NCBI GenBank assembly: GCA_910584915.1
Contig: CAJUDM010000006.1
Coordinates: 62,001-126,000, forward strand
From: an uncultured Lachnospiraceae bacterium
Lineage (GTDB): Bacteria; Bacillota; Clostridia; Lachnospirales; Lachnospiraceae
Direction of reading: 5' to 3'
Length of the DNA stretch: 64,000 nucleotides
Below the pieces are notes generated by a model that had not been told where the DNA came from, did no database searches, and was given only the letters and a program-made list of their open reading frames with translations. Positions 34,591-42,409 of this stretch are shown here, in pieces. The position numbers and the translations under genes were made by a program. Each line of letters starts with the position of its first letter. Positions within the stretch are counted from its first letter, which is position 1.

Positions 34591-35892
34591 TTAGTATAAA
34601 TTCCGCCTGTCGATGATCCTGACAGCCTTTCCTTCGCTCCGCGCTATGGACTTGGGCGCCACAAGTTTTACTTTCGCGTAGATACCGAGCATGGATTTCA
34701 GCGCATTGATCAGTTCTTTCTCCTTTTTGCTAATCTCGCTGACGGAATCGGAGAACATTTCCGGCGTCATCTCCACCTGTACTTCCAGCGTATCGCTGTT
34801 ATTGACGCGATCCACGATGATCTGGTAGTTTGCCGCGTAGCCCTTGTTCAAAAGCACTGTCTCGATCTGGGACGGGAATACATTGACACCCTTGATGATC
34901 AGCATGTCATCGCTTCTGCCCATCGGTTTTGTCATCTTGACATGGGTTCTTCCGCAGGGGCATTTTTCTCTGGTCAGGATACAGATATCCCTCGTCCGAT
35001 ACCGCAGCAACGGAAACGCCTCCTTTGTGATACTCGTAAATACCAGTTCCCCCTTCTCTCCCTCCGGCAGCACTTCTCCGGTCTTTGGATTGATGATCTC
35101 CGCAATAAAATGGTCCTCATTGATGTGCATGCCCGTCTGAGCGCTGCACTCGAAAGAGACGCCCGGATCGGAAATCTCGGTGAGGCCATAGATATCGTAC
35201 GCTTTGATACCGAGAGATTTTTCGATATCGCGGCGCATCTCCTCAGTCCATGCCTCCGCGCCGAAAATGCCGGCTTTCAGTTTGATCTTATCCTTCAATC
35301 CCCTCTCGTTGATCGTTTCGCCCAGATACGCCGCATAGGAAGGTGTGCAGCAAAGGATCGTGGAACCCAGGTCACACATAAACTGGATCTGTCTGTCCGT
35401 ATTGCCGGAAGACATGGGAAGAGTCAGAGAGCCTACCTTGTGGGAGCCGCCGTTTAAGCCGGGACCTCCGGTAAACAGTCCGTAGCCGTAGGATACATGC
35501 ACCACATCCTCGTCTGTGCCGCCCGCCGCCATGATCGCTCTGGCGCAGCATTCCTCCCAGAGATCCAGATCGTGCTGGGTATAAAACGCCACAACGCGCC
35601 TGCCGGTGGTGCCGCTGGTGGACTGGATGCGGACACAGTCTTTCAAAGGTTTTGCCATCAGGCCGTAGGGATAGGCATCACGCAGATCGTCCTTTGTCAG
35701 AAAAGGCAGCTTGTGCAGGTCGTCCACCGACTGTATATCCTCCGGTGTCACCCCTTTTTCTTCCATTTTCTTTCTGTAATAAGGCACGTTGTCATATACA
35801 TGCTTTACCTGCTTTACAAGTCTCTCGTTCTGCAGCTTCAGAATTTCTTCTCTGGAGGCGCATTCGATCTCTGGCTGATAATAATGCTCCAT
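34591..35892 (-). CDS. paaK: Phenylacetate-CoA ligase (PaaK-type, AMP-forming)
   Basis: 433 residues. AMP-binding motif TSGTTGRRV, YGYGLFTGGPG, YGLTE and the C-terminal GRSDDMLIIKGVNVFPSQIE place it in the PaaK branch of adenylating enzymes, which activate phenylacetate or indole-acetate to CoA thioesters with ATP. In fermenting gut bacteria this couples aromatic amino-acid breakdown to energy (known for the family; the specific acid here is inferred). It shares a transcript with the ACT gene. Confidence 0.92.
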   Translation of the reverse strand: MEHYYQPEIECASREEILKLQNERLVKQVKHVYDNVPYYRKKMEEKGVTPEDIQSVDDLHKLPFLTKDDLRDAYPYGLMAKPLKDCVRIQSTSGTTGRRVVAFYTQHDLDLWEECCARAIMAAGGTDEDVVHVSYGYGLFTGGPGLNGGSHKVGSLTLPMSSGNTDRQIQFMCDLGSTILCCTPSYAAYLGETINERGLKDKIKLKAGIFGAEAWTEEMRRDIEKSLGIKAYDIYGLTEISDPGVSFECSAQTGMHINEDHFIAEIINPKTGEVLPEGEKGELVFTSITKEAFPLLRYRTRDICILTREKCPCGRTHVKMTKPMGRSDDMLIIKGVNVFPSQIETVLLNKGYAANYQIIVDRVNNSDTLEVQVEMTPEMFSDSVSEISKKEKELINALKSMLGIYAKVKLVAPKSIARSEGKAVRIIDRRNLY

Positions 35893-35985
35893 TTCTCTTT
35901 TTTCCTTTCTTCTTTAGAATTGATCCGCTCAAAAACAGCACCGGCTGTTTTATCTGCGCTGTCTATCGTTCCATCACCGGCTTCA

Positions 35986-36339
35986 TCATTTCGGCGAAAG
36001 ATATTTTTTCTGGGCATCCATGGATATCTTACAGTAGATAATGATAGCTACTAGAAAGACGCCGCACATGATAAGGCTGAAATACGGCAGATTCCAGTAT
36101 ATCTCATTCATATAATCCAGCGCACCGCTCAGTATGACAAGCACACCCATGACAATGGATTTTAAATACATATAATCGATAAAACCTTTCGGATCCTTTG
36201 CCTTCTTTATATCATAGCCCTTTCCGATAATGGCGGAACTGGTGATCTCGCCGGTCCGTTTCATCTGCACCGCCACATAAACCAGATAGGCGCCGCTGAC
36301 CATGATGATGATATCCATAAAACCAAACGTACTGTTCAT
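35986..36339 (-). CDS. Small three-helix membrane protein of unknown function
   Basis: 117 residues from ATG 36339 (AAAGGA 11 bases upstream; a longer TTG start is less likely). Three hydrophobic helices (~7-25, 59-77, 84-105) with a basic GKGYDIKKAKDPKG loop between the first and second. I do not recognise the family. It lies between phenylacetate-CoA ligase and threonine synthase on the same strand. Confidence 0.6.
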   Translation of the reverse strand: MNSTFGFMDIIIMVSGAYLVYVAVQMKRTGEITSSAIIGKGYDIKKAKDPKGFIDYMYLKSIVMGVLVILSGALDYMNEIYWNLPYFSLIMCGVFLVAIIIYCKISMDAQKKYLSPK

Positions 36340-36375
36340 CCTTTTGTATATCCTTTCTTCTGTTGACAATCCAGC

Positions 36376-36406
36376 CCTGCGGCGGCAGTTACCGCCCTCC
36401 CGCAGG
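36376..36406. other. Strong hairpin upstream of small membrane protein gene
   Basis: CCTGCGG (36376-36382) and CCGCAGG (36400-36406) pair, with inner GGCGG/CTGCC pairing. No T-run follows on the minus strand, so it may be a leader structure or transcript-end stabiliser for thrC. Confidence 0.4.
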
Positions 36407-36467
36407 ATCCTGTACCTTTGATACCCTGACAGTTCAGCTTTTCGGCTTCACCGCCGCCTGACGTCCG

Positions 36468-37952
36468 TTATATTCCCAGGTATCTCCTTACCGCATCCGC
36501 CATCTCCCCTTTTTCACAGACCGTATCATGGAGAACGGGCGCTGTCCGGATGCCTTCTACCGCCTCTGGTATCTTTACGCCGGAAAGTTCTGAGAGCCGG
36601 TCCGCAAGTACAAAATCGTCCGCTTCACCCTCATCTTTGCCGAGCGCCCTCATAACGCTTCTGGTAAACTTGTAGGGACTCGCCGTGGACGCGATTATGG
36701 TTTTTGTCCCATCTTTCGTCTCCGCCTTATATTTCTCATAAACACAGGCGGCGACTGCCGTATGGGGATCGATCACATATCCGCAGTCATCGCAGAGTGA
36801 CCGGATCATTTTCGCGGTCTCCGCTTCATCCGCAAAACCACCGTAAAAATCCTGCAGCTTTTCCTGCATTTTTGTCGTAATTTCATATTTCCCTGACATA
36901 GAAAGCTGCATCATCAGTTCTTTGTTCTTTTCGGCATCGCTCCCTGCGATCAGGTAGATCAGGCGCTCCAGATTGCTGGAGATCAGGATATCCATGGAGG
37001 GAGAACTGGTCAGTACAAATTCCCTGTTCCGGTCGTAGATGCCTGTCCTGAAAAAGTCAAAAAGTACTTTGTTTTCGTTGGAGGCGCAGATCAGTTTTGC
37101 GATCGGCAGCCCCATATTTTTGGCGAAGTAAGCAGCCAGGATATTGCCGAAATTTCCGGTGGGCACCACCACATTTACCGGCTCTTTGTCCGATATCTTT
37201 CCCTCTTTTAACAGCTGCGCATAGGCATATACATAATATACCACCTGCGGCACAAGACGGCCGATGTTGATAGAGTTTGCTGAGGAGAACTGGTATCCGC
37301 TTTCCTCCATCAGTTTTCCAAACTCTTTGTCGCCGAATATCTTTTTTACGCCATTTTGCGCATCGTCAAAATTTCCATGAATGCCGACGACAAAAGTATT
37401 CTCCCCTCTCTGAGTGACCATCTGTTTCTCCTGGATCGGGCTGACACCGTTTTTCGGGTAAAAGACAATGATCTTTGTCCCCTCTACATCCGCAAATCCC
37501 GCGAGCGCCGCTTTACCCGTATCTCCGGATGTGGCGGTCAGGATAACGATATCATTTTTGATATGATTTTTTTTCGCCGCTGTGATCATCAGGTGCGGCA
37601 GGATCGAGAGCGCCATATCCTTAAAAGCGATTGTCGCGCCGTGGAACAGTTCCAGGTAATAAGCGCCGCCTGCATAAGCGAGAGGCGCGATCACCTCCGT
37701 GTCAAATTTGGAATCATAGGCGTTTCGGATGCAGTTTTTCAGTTCCTCCTCTGTGTAATCCGAAAGGAACAGCCGCATCACTTCGTATGCCACATCCTGA
37801 TAGGACATCTCCGAAAGTTCCTTCAAACTTTTTGTGAGCGCCGGGATATGATCGGGAAAGAAAAGTCCGCCGTCTTCCGCAAGCCCTTTTAAAACAGCCT
37901 CGGAAGCTGATACTGCGCTGCCGCCGCCTCTTGTACTGAAATATTTTACCAT
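36468..37952 (-). CDS. thrC: Threonine synthase
   Basis: 494 residues, the long form. The PLP lysine lies in GATIAFKDMALS, the phosphate loop in PTGNFGNI and the family start MVKYFSTRGG is present. The enzyme makes threonine from O-phosphohomoserine. GGAGG is ideally placed upstream. A palindromic leader (37971-38032) and an extended -10 promoter precede it. Confidence 0.95.
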   Translation of the reverse strand: MVKYFSTRGGGSAVSASEAVLKGLAEDGGLFFPDHIPALTKSLKELSEMSYQDVAYEVMRLFLSDYTEEELKNCIRNAYDSKFDTEVIAPLAYAGGAYYLELFHGATIAFKDMALSILPHLMITAAKKNHIKNDIVILTATSGDTGKAALAGFADVEGTKIIVFYPKNGVSPIQEKQMVTQRGENTFVVGIHGNFDDAQNGVKKIFGDKEFGKLMEESGYQFSSANSINIGRLVPQVVYYVYAYAQLLKEGKISDKEPVNVVVPTGNFGNILAAYFAKNMGLPIAKLICASNENKVLFDFFRTGIYDRNREFVLTSSPSMDILISSNLERLIYLIAGSDAEKNKELMMQLSMSGKYEITTKMQEKLQDFYGGFADEAETAKMIRSLCDDCGYVIDPHTAVAACVYEKYKAETKDGTKTIIASTASPYKFTRSVMRALGKDEGEADDFVLADRLSELSGVKIPEAVEGIRTAPVLHDTVCEKGEMADAVRRYLGI

Positions 37953-37970
37953 TTGTAGTCCTCCGGTTTC

Positions 37971-38060
37971 ATTCTGCCACTGTCAAAACCAGTCCGCCAT
38001 ATCCGCAGACATACGGATCAAATTGGCAGAATCAAAAATTTATTCTTTAAAAGTATACCA
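37971..38060 (-). promoter_or_regulatory. Structured thrC leader and promoter
   Basis: An extended -10 (TGG-TATACT, minus strand 38060-38052) is followed by inverted repeats ATTCTGCCA (38032-38024) and TGGCAGAAT (37979-37971), with an inner ATCCG/CGGAT stem, just ahead of the ribosome site. The second arm ends close to GGAGG, so folding could affect initiation. It lacks T-box features and a leader peptide I can defend. Confidence 0.5.
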
Positions 38061-38109
38061 TATACACTGTCTCCGCGTAAATAAATTTATGAAAAAATCG
38101 GCGGCATGG

Positions 38110-38760
38110 TCATGAGAAAAATTCGTGATGTCCGTATGTAAACAGGAAGGTGCATCTTGTGTCAAACCAGTTCATATATTTGCCGTTCGCCGCGCGCCTG
38201 TTGACAAAGTACAGGGCACCCTGCGATTCGTCCGCGCCGCGCAGAACCTTCTCCACTGCTTCACGTGTCTGATTGGAAACTTTCACACGGTAGTACCTGC
38301 CGTTTGCCACCGGGGAGAACTGATAAATGCCGCCACCCTTCTGGAATACCACACCTTTGACAGTGTTCGGAAAGCGGCTGCTCTCCACCCGGTTCAACAC
38401 TACGTTCGCCACCAGCATCCGTCCCTTCTCATCCTCGTTTCCCGCCTCCGCTTCCACAATACGGCAGAGTACTTCCACACTTTCTTCATCCAAAAAGACG
38501 GCGTCCTCGTTGATGAGCACATCGTAACTCACGGTCCTTTTCGGGGAAGAGATATTCTGTATCAGTTCCCGGAATCGCGAGACTTCCTGAATATCCTCCC
38601 CTCTCGCCCCCGCCTGCATCTCCTCGATCGTCATTTCGAAGACATCGCCGGACAATTTCTGATTGAGATCCACTTCTTTCGCATTGACTGCGCACATGCC
38701 GGTGATCAGCATGGATAAACACAGTAACAGCGCACAATTCTTATACATTTTATTAACCAT
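38110..38760 (-). CDS. Secreted cell-wall hydrolase (SleB-like)
   Basis: About 216 residues; start uncertain between ATG 38760 and 38748 because AAAGGA sits only one base before the first. A signal peptide (MYKNCALLLCLSMLITGMCAVNA) precedes a linker and a SleB/CwlJ-type hydrolase domain (~100-215: LCRIVEAEAGNEDEKGRMLVANVVLNRV with the catalytic glutamate, FPNTVKGVVFQKG, FSPVANG). Such enzymes are lytic transglycosylases for spore cortex or vegetative wall; no spore gene lies next to it. Confidence 0.85.
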   Translation of the reverse strand: MVNKMYKNCALLLCLSMLITGMCAVNAKEVDLNQKLSGDVFEMTIEEMQAGARGEDIQEVSRFRELIQNISSPKRTVSYDVLINEDAVFLDEESVEVLCRIVEAEAGNEDEKGRMLVANVVLNRVESSRFPNTVKGVVFQKGGGIYQFSPVANGRYYRVKVSNQTREAVEKVLRGADESQGALYFVNRRAANGKYMNWFDTRCTFLFTYGHHEFFS

Positions 38761-39039
38761 GTCCTTTCTTTCTGTGCCCTGCAAACTTTCCCGCATAATG
38801 ATGCATTGTGCAGGCACAAATTGTTCTGTTGAAACCGCCGCCCGGGGTACGGCAGCCTGCTTTTTTGCACCGCCCTTATAATTCTATGCGATGGTTGTCC
38901 GGGACATGCCTTATTTTTGCAAGTATTGTGTTTCCGTTGGAAGTAGATTATAATGTACAGAAGAAATTCTATTGCGGATAAGCACAGCAATCACAGAAAA
39001 ATATGGGGGATACTGCCCCTGGAGAAAGGAGCCTGTCAA

Positions 39040-39999
39040 ATGGCAAAAGTGACCGCCGTATCTGTCGGCAATAAGATCAAAAAACATTTTCTGAACACCC
39101 TGTACGCCCTGAATATCATGAATTTCCTGTTTTTGACTGCGGCGGGCATTGTCAACGCTTTCGGCGTGGTGATGTTCCTCGCGCCGGTAAAGCTCTTCGA
39201 CAGCGGCATATCCGGAACCTCCATGCTGATCTCCCAGCAGACGCCGGCGTGGTGTTCCCTCTCGCTGATCCTGATGCTGCTCAATATCCCGATCTTTCTG
39301 TTCGGGCTGAAAAAGGAGGGCGCGGCATTCACCGTGTATTCCATCTATGCGGTTTTGGTCTATTCCGTGACCGCCTGGATCATCACGGACATCCTGCCGG
39401 TGGATGTGACGATCGCCTCGCCCCTGGCGGAGACGGACCTGTTTCTGTGCGCTATCTTCGGCGGCATGATCTCCGGCTGCGGCAGCGGGCTCACGGTGCG
39501 CTTCGGCGGCGCCATCGACGGCATCGATGTCCTGGGGGTGATGTTCGCAAAACGCCTGGGGCTCAGCCTCGGAAGCTTTGTGATGGTTTATAACGTAGTG
39601 TTGTATATCATATGTGGTATCGTCCTTGGGAGCTGGGTGCTGCCCCTTTATTCCATTGTGACTTACGCCGCGGCGTCCAAAACCGTGGATTTCTTTGTGG
39701 AAGGGTTCGACCGCTCCAAGGCGGCGTTTATCATCACGACCAGGCAGGAGAAGGTCTGTAAGGCACTCTCTGAGACTTTTGAGAACGGGATGACGATCAT
39801 CGATGCAAAGGGGTATTACTCGAATTCGGACAAGACGCTGATCTACTTTGTGGTGAACCGTTTTCAGGTGGGGAAAATGAAGAATCTGGTACATAAGATC
39901 GATCCGAAGGCTTATATCGCGATCAATGAGGTGGCGGATATCTTCCCTGCCAATCTGGAACAGAATCAGCAGGGAAAATCAGATACGCCGCGAGGGTGA
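39040..39999 (+). CDS. YitT family membrane protein
   Basis: 319 residues from ATG 39040 with AAAGGAG eight bases upstream. Five to six membrane helices (~25-205) carry GIVNAFGVVMFLAPVKLFDSGISGTSML, GSGLTVRFGGAIDGIDVLGVMFAKR, and a cytoplasmic DUF2179 domain at the C-terminus (AFIITTRQEKVCKALSETFENGMTIIDAKGYYSN). The function of the family is unknown. It ends nine bases from the convergent 533-residue gene with no terminator between. Confidence 0.9.
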   Translation: MAKVTAVSVGNKIKKHFLNTLYALNIMNFLFLTAAGIVNAFGVVMFLAPVKLFDSGISGTSMLISQQTPAWCSLSLILMLLNIPIFLFGLKKEGAAFTVYSIYAVLVYSVTAWIITDILPVDVTIASPLAETDLFLCAIFGGMISGCGSGLTVRFGGAIDGIDVLGVMFAKRLGLSLGSFVMVYNVVLYIICGIVLGSWVLPLYSIVTYAAASKTVDFFVEGFDRSKAAFIITTRQEKVCKALSETFENGMTIIDAKGYYSNSDKTLIYFVVNRFQVGKMKNLVHKIDPKAYIAINEVADIFPANLEQNQQGKSDTPRG

Positions 40000-40008
40000 A
40001 ACGGATCA

Positions 40009-41610
40009 TTATAATATACTCCGGAACTGATACTGATACACGCCGCCATATTTACTTCCGGTATGGTTTGAAGAGAAGATGCTCTCTATCTTCTCCTGCA
40101 TTCCCGCCATATCCGTGTCAAATCCCTGGTCTTCTGCCGAAAAACTTCCCGCAGAGAACGTAAAGGAGGCGGCGAAGCGTGGAAGATTTTCTATCCCGTA
40201 AGCCTGCTTGAAACTGATGATATTGTGAAGGCTCTCCCGCAGATTTTCTATTTTTGTATTGTTTTTTGTTTTATTGACCAGGTCAGTCACATTGACCGGA
40301 AGGCCTCCTATCTTGCCGTCCGCCGTATAATAGAGTTGTTCCAAAGATACATCCTGTCCGGCGGCTTTTGATAAAAAGTGCTCCGCCTCCTGGATATCCA
40401 CGGCAAACTGATAAATATCGGCGGGCAGGTCCGTCAGGCTCTCCGCGATCTGGGTGTAATGATTATAGAGCCTGTCTGCGTAACGATCGGTGATCAGCTT
40501 TTCCGCCAGGCTTCGTATCGTCTCATCGTCGATGCCGGAGACGGTGACTTTGCCGTCCGGGGATATCTGCACGTTCATGCCCTCCAGATCTTCCGGCGTG
40601 ATCTGTGTTTTTTCGGGCTTTGACGGATCAGGATCAACATCCGAAAAAGTACGGTTTAAATCTGAGAGAAATTCGGCGGACACCTCTTTTTGCAGGCTGT
40701 TTTTCTGCCTGGCTCTTTCATAGTCCCTGAGATTCGCGTATATTTTTACGTATGCCGCCTCGGCGTCGGTGAGCTTCTCTCCATCCGCCATCTCCTGCAC
40801 CAGTTCGGAGACGGACTTGCCGCCTTTATATTTCAGCTCTTCCGGAAGGCTGTCGTACTGCTTTTTATGTAAGGCTTCCAACTCTTTTGTATACTGCTCC
40901 TCCATCTCCCTGAGCACCCGGTTATATTCTTCAAGGCTCTCTTTAGCGCTCTCCCGCCCGCATGAGTAATCTTCATGGTATTTCATATAGGCTTCCCGGA
41001 CGGCGTCGGTTTTATAACTCTCCTTATTTTCGGACATCTGAAAGCTGATCCGGTAAAAATCGCCCGGATCTACGGCTTCCCCGTCTTTGTTTTCAACCTT
41101 GAGACAGTATCTGGAAGTCTTTGTATCCCAGTTTGGAATGTGCAGTGTCTTTTTCCCGTTCTCATCCCATACCGCTTTTCCCACCTGATTGCCGTACTGG
41201 TCGTACAGTGTCAGGTCATAATCGCAGCCCTCCGGCAGTTCCATCGACACCGCGATATCAAAATAATTCTGAAACGTGCGGCTGTAGGGAATGGAAAACT
41301 GATAAAAGTCCACATCGCGCTCACTGTCCAGGTTTCCTTTCAGGCAGCTCGTCTCATCCTTGATCAGAAAGCTCACATCAAAATATGCGTTTACGTCCCT
41401 GCCCTTCTCCACTTCATAGACGACATGGTTTCGCCAGGAGTCGTTCGTGTTCAGCCCGCTGTTGTTTTCAAAAAGGTCCGTCCCCTCGATCCCGCCTCTT
41501 TTTATGCGCAGCCCGTTTGGACAGGTTCTTTTTAAGAAAGCGGTTATCTCCGCGTTGGTCTGCATAAATATGGGTTTCTGTTTCAAGAGTATGGGGGTGT
41601 TTATGCTCAT
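40009..41610 (-). CDS. Operon protein of unknown function with PPC-like domain (533 aa)
   Basis: Last gene of the LytTR-linked operon. There is no signal peptide or membrane helix. Residues ~90-190 (GNLDSERDVDFYQFSI, GCDYDLTLYDQYGNQVG, YCLKVEN) resemble the bacterial pre-peptidase C-terminal beta-sandwich, usually found in secreted proteins. Residues ~205-300 are strongly helical and charged, followed by a mixed region with TVSGIDDETIRSLAEKLI. I do not recognise the whole protein. AGGAGC precedes the ATG, and the N-terminal MSIN matches the start of other operon members. Confidence 0.75.
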   Translation of the reverse strand: MSINTPILLKQKPIFMQTNAEITAFLKRTCPNGLRIKRGGIEGTDLFENNSGLNTNDSWRNHVVYEVEKGRDVNAYFDVSFLIKDETSCLKGNLDSERDVDFYQFSIPYSRTFQNYFDIAVSMELPEGCDYDLTLYDQYGNQVGKAVWDENGKKTLHIPNWDTKTSRYCLKVENKDGEAVDPGDFYRISFQMSENKESYKTDAVREAYMKYHEDYSCGRESAKESLEEYNRVLREMEEQYTKELEALHKKQYDSLPEELKYKGGKSVSELVQEMADGEKLTDAEAAYVKIYANLRDYERARQKNSLQKEVSAEFLSDLNRTFSDVDPDPSKPEKTQITPEDLEGMNVQISPDGKVTVSGIDDETIRSLAEKLITDRYADRLYNHYTQIAESLTDLPADIYQFAVDIQEAEHFLSKAAGQDVSLEQLYYTADGKIGGLPVNVTDLVNKTKNNTKIENLRESLHNIISFKQAYGIENLPRFAASFTFSAGSFSAEDQGFDTDMAGMQEKIESIFSSNHTGSKYGGVYQYQFRSIL

Positions 41611-41678
41611 TGTCTATTTGCTCCTTCATGATTTATAGGTATAATATATCGGAATATCATCTTGTTCCATGCCTGTTA

Positions 41679-42239
41679 TCAGTTATTTGGGTTTTCGCAA
41701 TATTTCAGAAGGCTGTCTATCCACCTGCCGCAGGAGAGATAGGAATCCCAGCTTCCCATTGCCATTCTCTCTTTCAGGACTTCTCCGGCGTATGAGAGAT
41801 AATCCATTTTATCAAAATAACTTCCGGCGCCCGCCTTATCTCTCGCCATCACGGCATGCATATAGTCGGTGGGCGATGTATGTCCCGTCTCCACGTTCAG
41901 CACCATCAGTTCATTGTAGCTGCAGTGATTCGGATCGATCTTTTTGGCGTCTACCTCCATCTCAAAGGGTTCGCCGGATGCGTCAAGCCCTCTGATCAGG
42001 TAGACGGGGTTATCCTTTGTATAGCTTTCCGCCCGGTATATGTTGACGGATTCTCCGGTCTGTGGGCTCGCGTAGGACATCAGCGCGTCCGAGCACAGGA
42101 GCACCTCCTGATCGCCGGCGCGGACACATTTCATCACGCCGTCCGCGGATTTTCCTCCTGCTGTCTGTGCGGTTTTCGCAGGTTGTGTTTTTGGTGCAGG
42201 GGGCATGACGCCGCCCCCTGTGATTCCCGAAATTGCCAT
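41679..42239 (-). CDS. Operon protein of unknown function (186 aa), paralogue of the 367-aa protein
   Basis: The N-terminus MAISGITGGG with a Pro/Ala/Lys-rich linker (~10-33) is followed by a domain that also occurs in the gene at 44716-45819: NPVY..., VD.KK.DP....Y, FDK.D and YL motifs in the same order. No signal peptide or membrane helix. GGAGAGGAAA lies upstream. A 12-bp inverted repeat lies 19-76 bases upstream of the start. No known family recognised; role unknown. Confidence 0.75.
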   Translation of the reverse strand: MAISGITGGGVMPPAPKTQPAKTAQTAGGKSADGVMKCVRAGDQEVLLCSDALMSYASPQTGESVNIYRAESYTKDNPVYLIRGLDASGEPFEMEVDAKKIDPNHCSYNELMVLNVETGHTSPTDYMHAVMARDKAGAGSYFDKMDYLSYAGEVLKERMAMGSWDSYLSCGRWIDSLLKYCENPNN

Positions 42240-42257
42240 AATTTCCTCTCCATTTCT

Positions 42258-42315
42258 GCGCAGCCTTCAAATTGTTTATGAAGTCTGTATATAGTTATAT
42301 TCCTGAAGGCTGCGC
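42258..42315. repeat. 12-bp inverted repeat in operon leader
   Basis: GCGCAGCCTTCA (42258-42269) and TGAAGGCTGCGC (42304-42315) are perfect arms around 34 AT-rich bases, in the 170-bp gap between the 762- and 186-residue genes and just before the ribosome site of the latter. No T-run on the minus strand. Possible mRNA processing or expression-tuning hairpin. Confidence 0.6.
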
Positions 42316-42409
42316 GGTACAGATTTGTATTGTAATCTTATCTGTGTTTCTGATAAAATCTCATCTCTTTCCATTTTGACTAATACAGTCAAATCTTACG
42401 ACTTCTTTA

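Noticed and set aside
37971..38060. T-box or threonine leader-peptide attenuator before thrC
   Set aside because: No T-box core motif, no terminator T-run and no run of threonine codons were visible.
38911..39894. Minus-strand frame of 327 codons across the YitT gene
   Set aside because: YitT motifs are on the plus strand; the other is a shadow.
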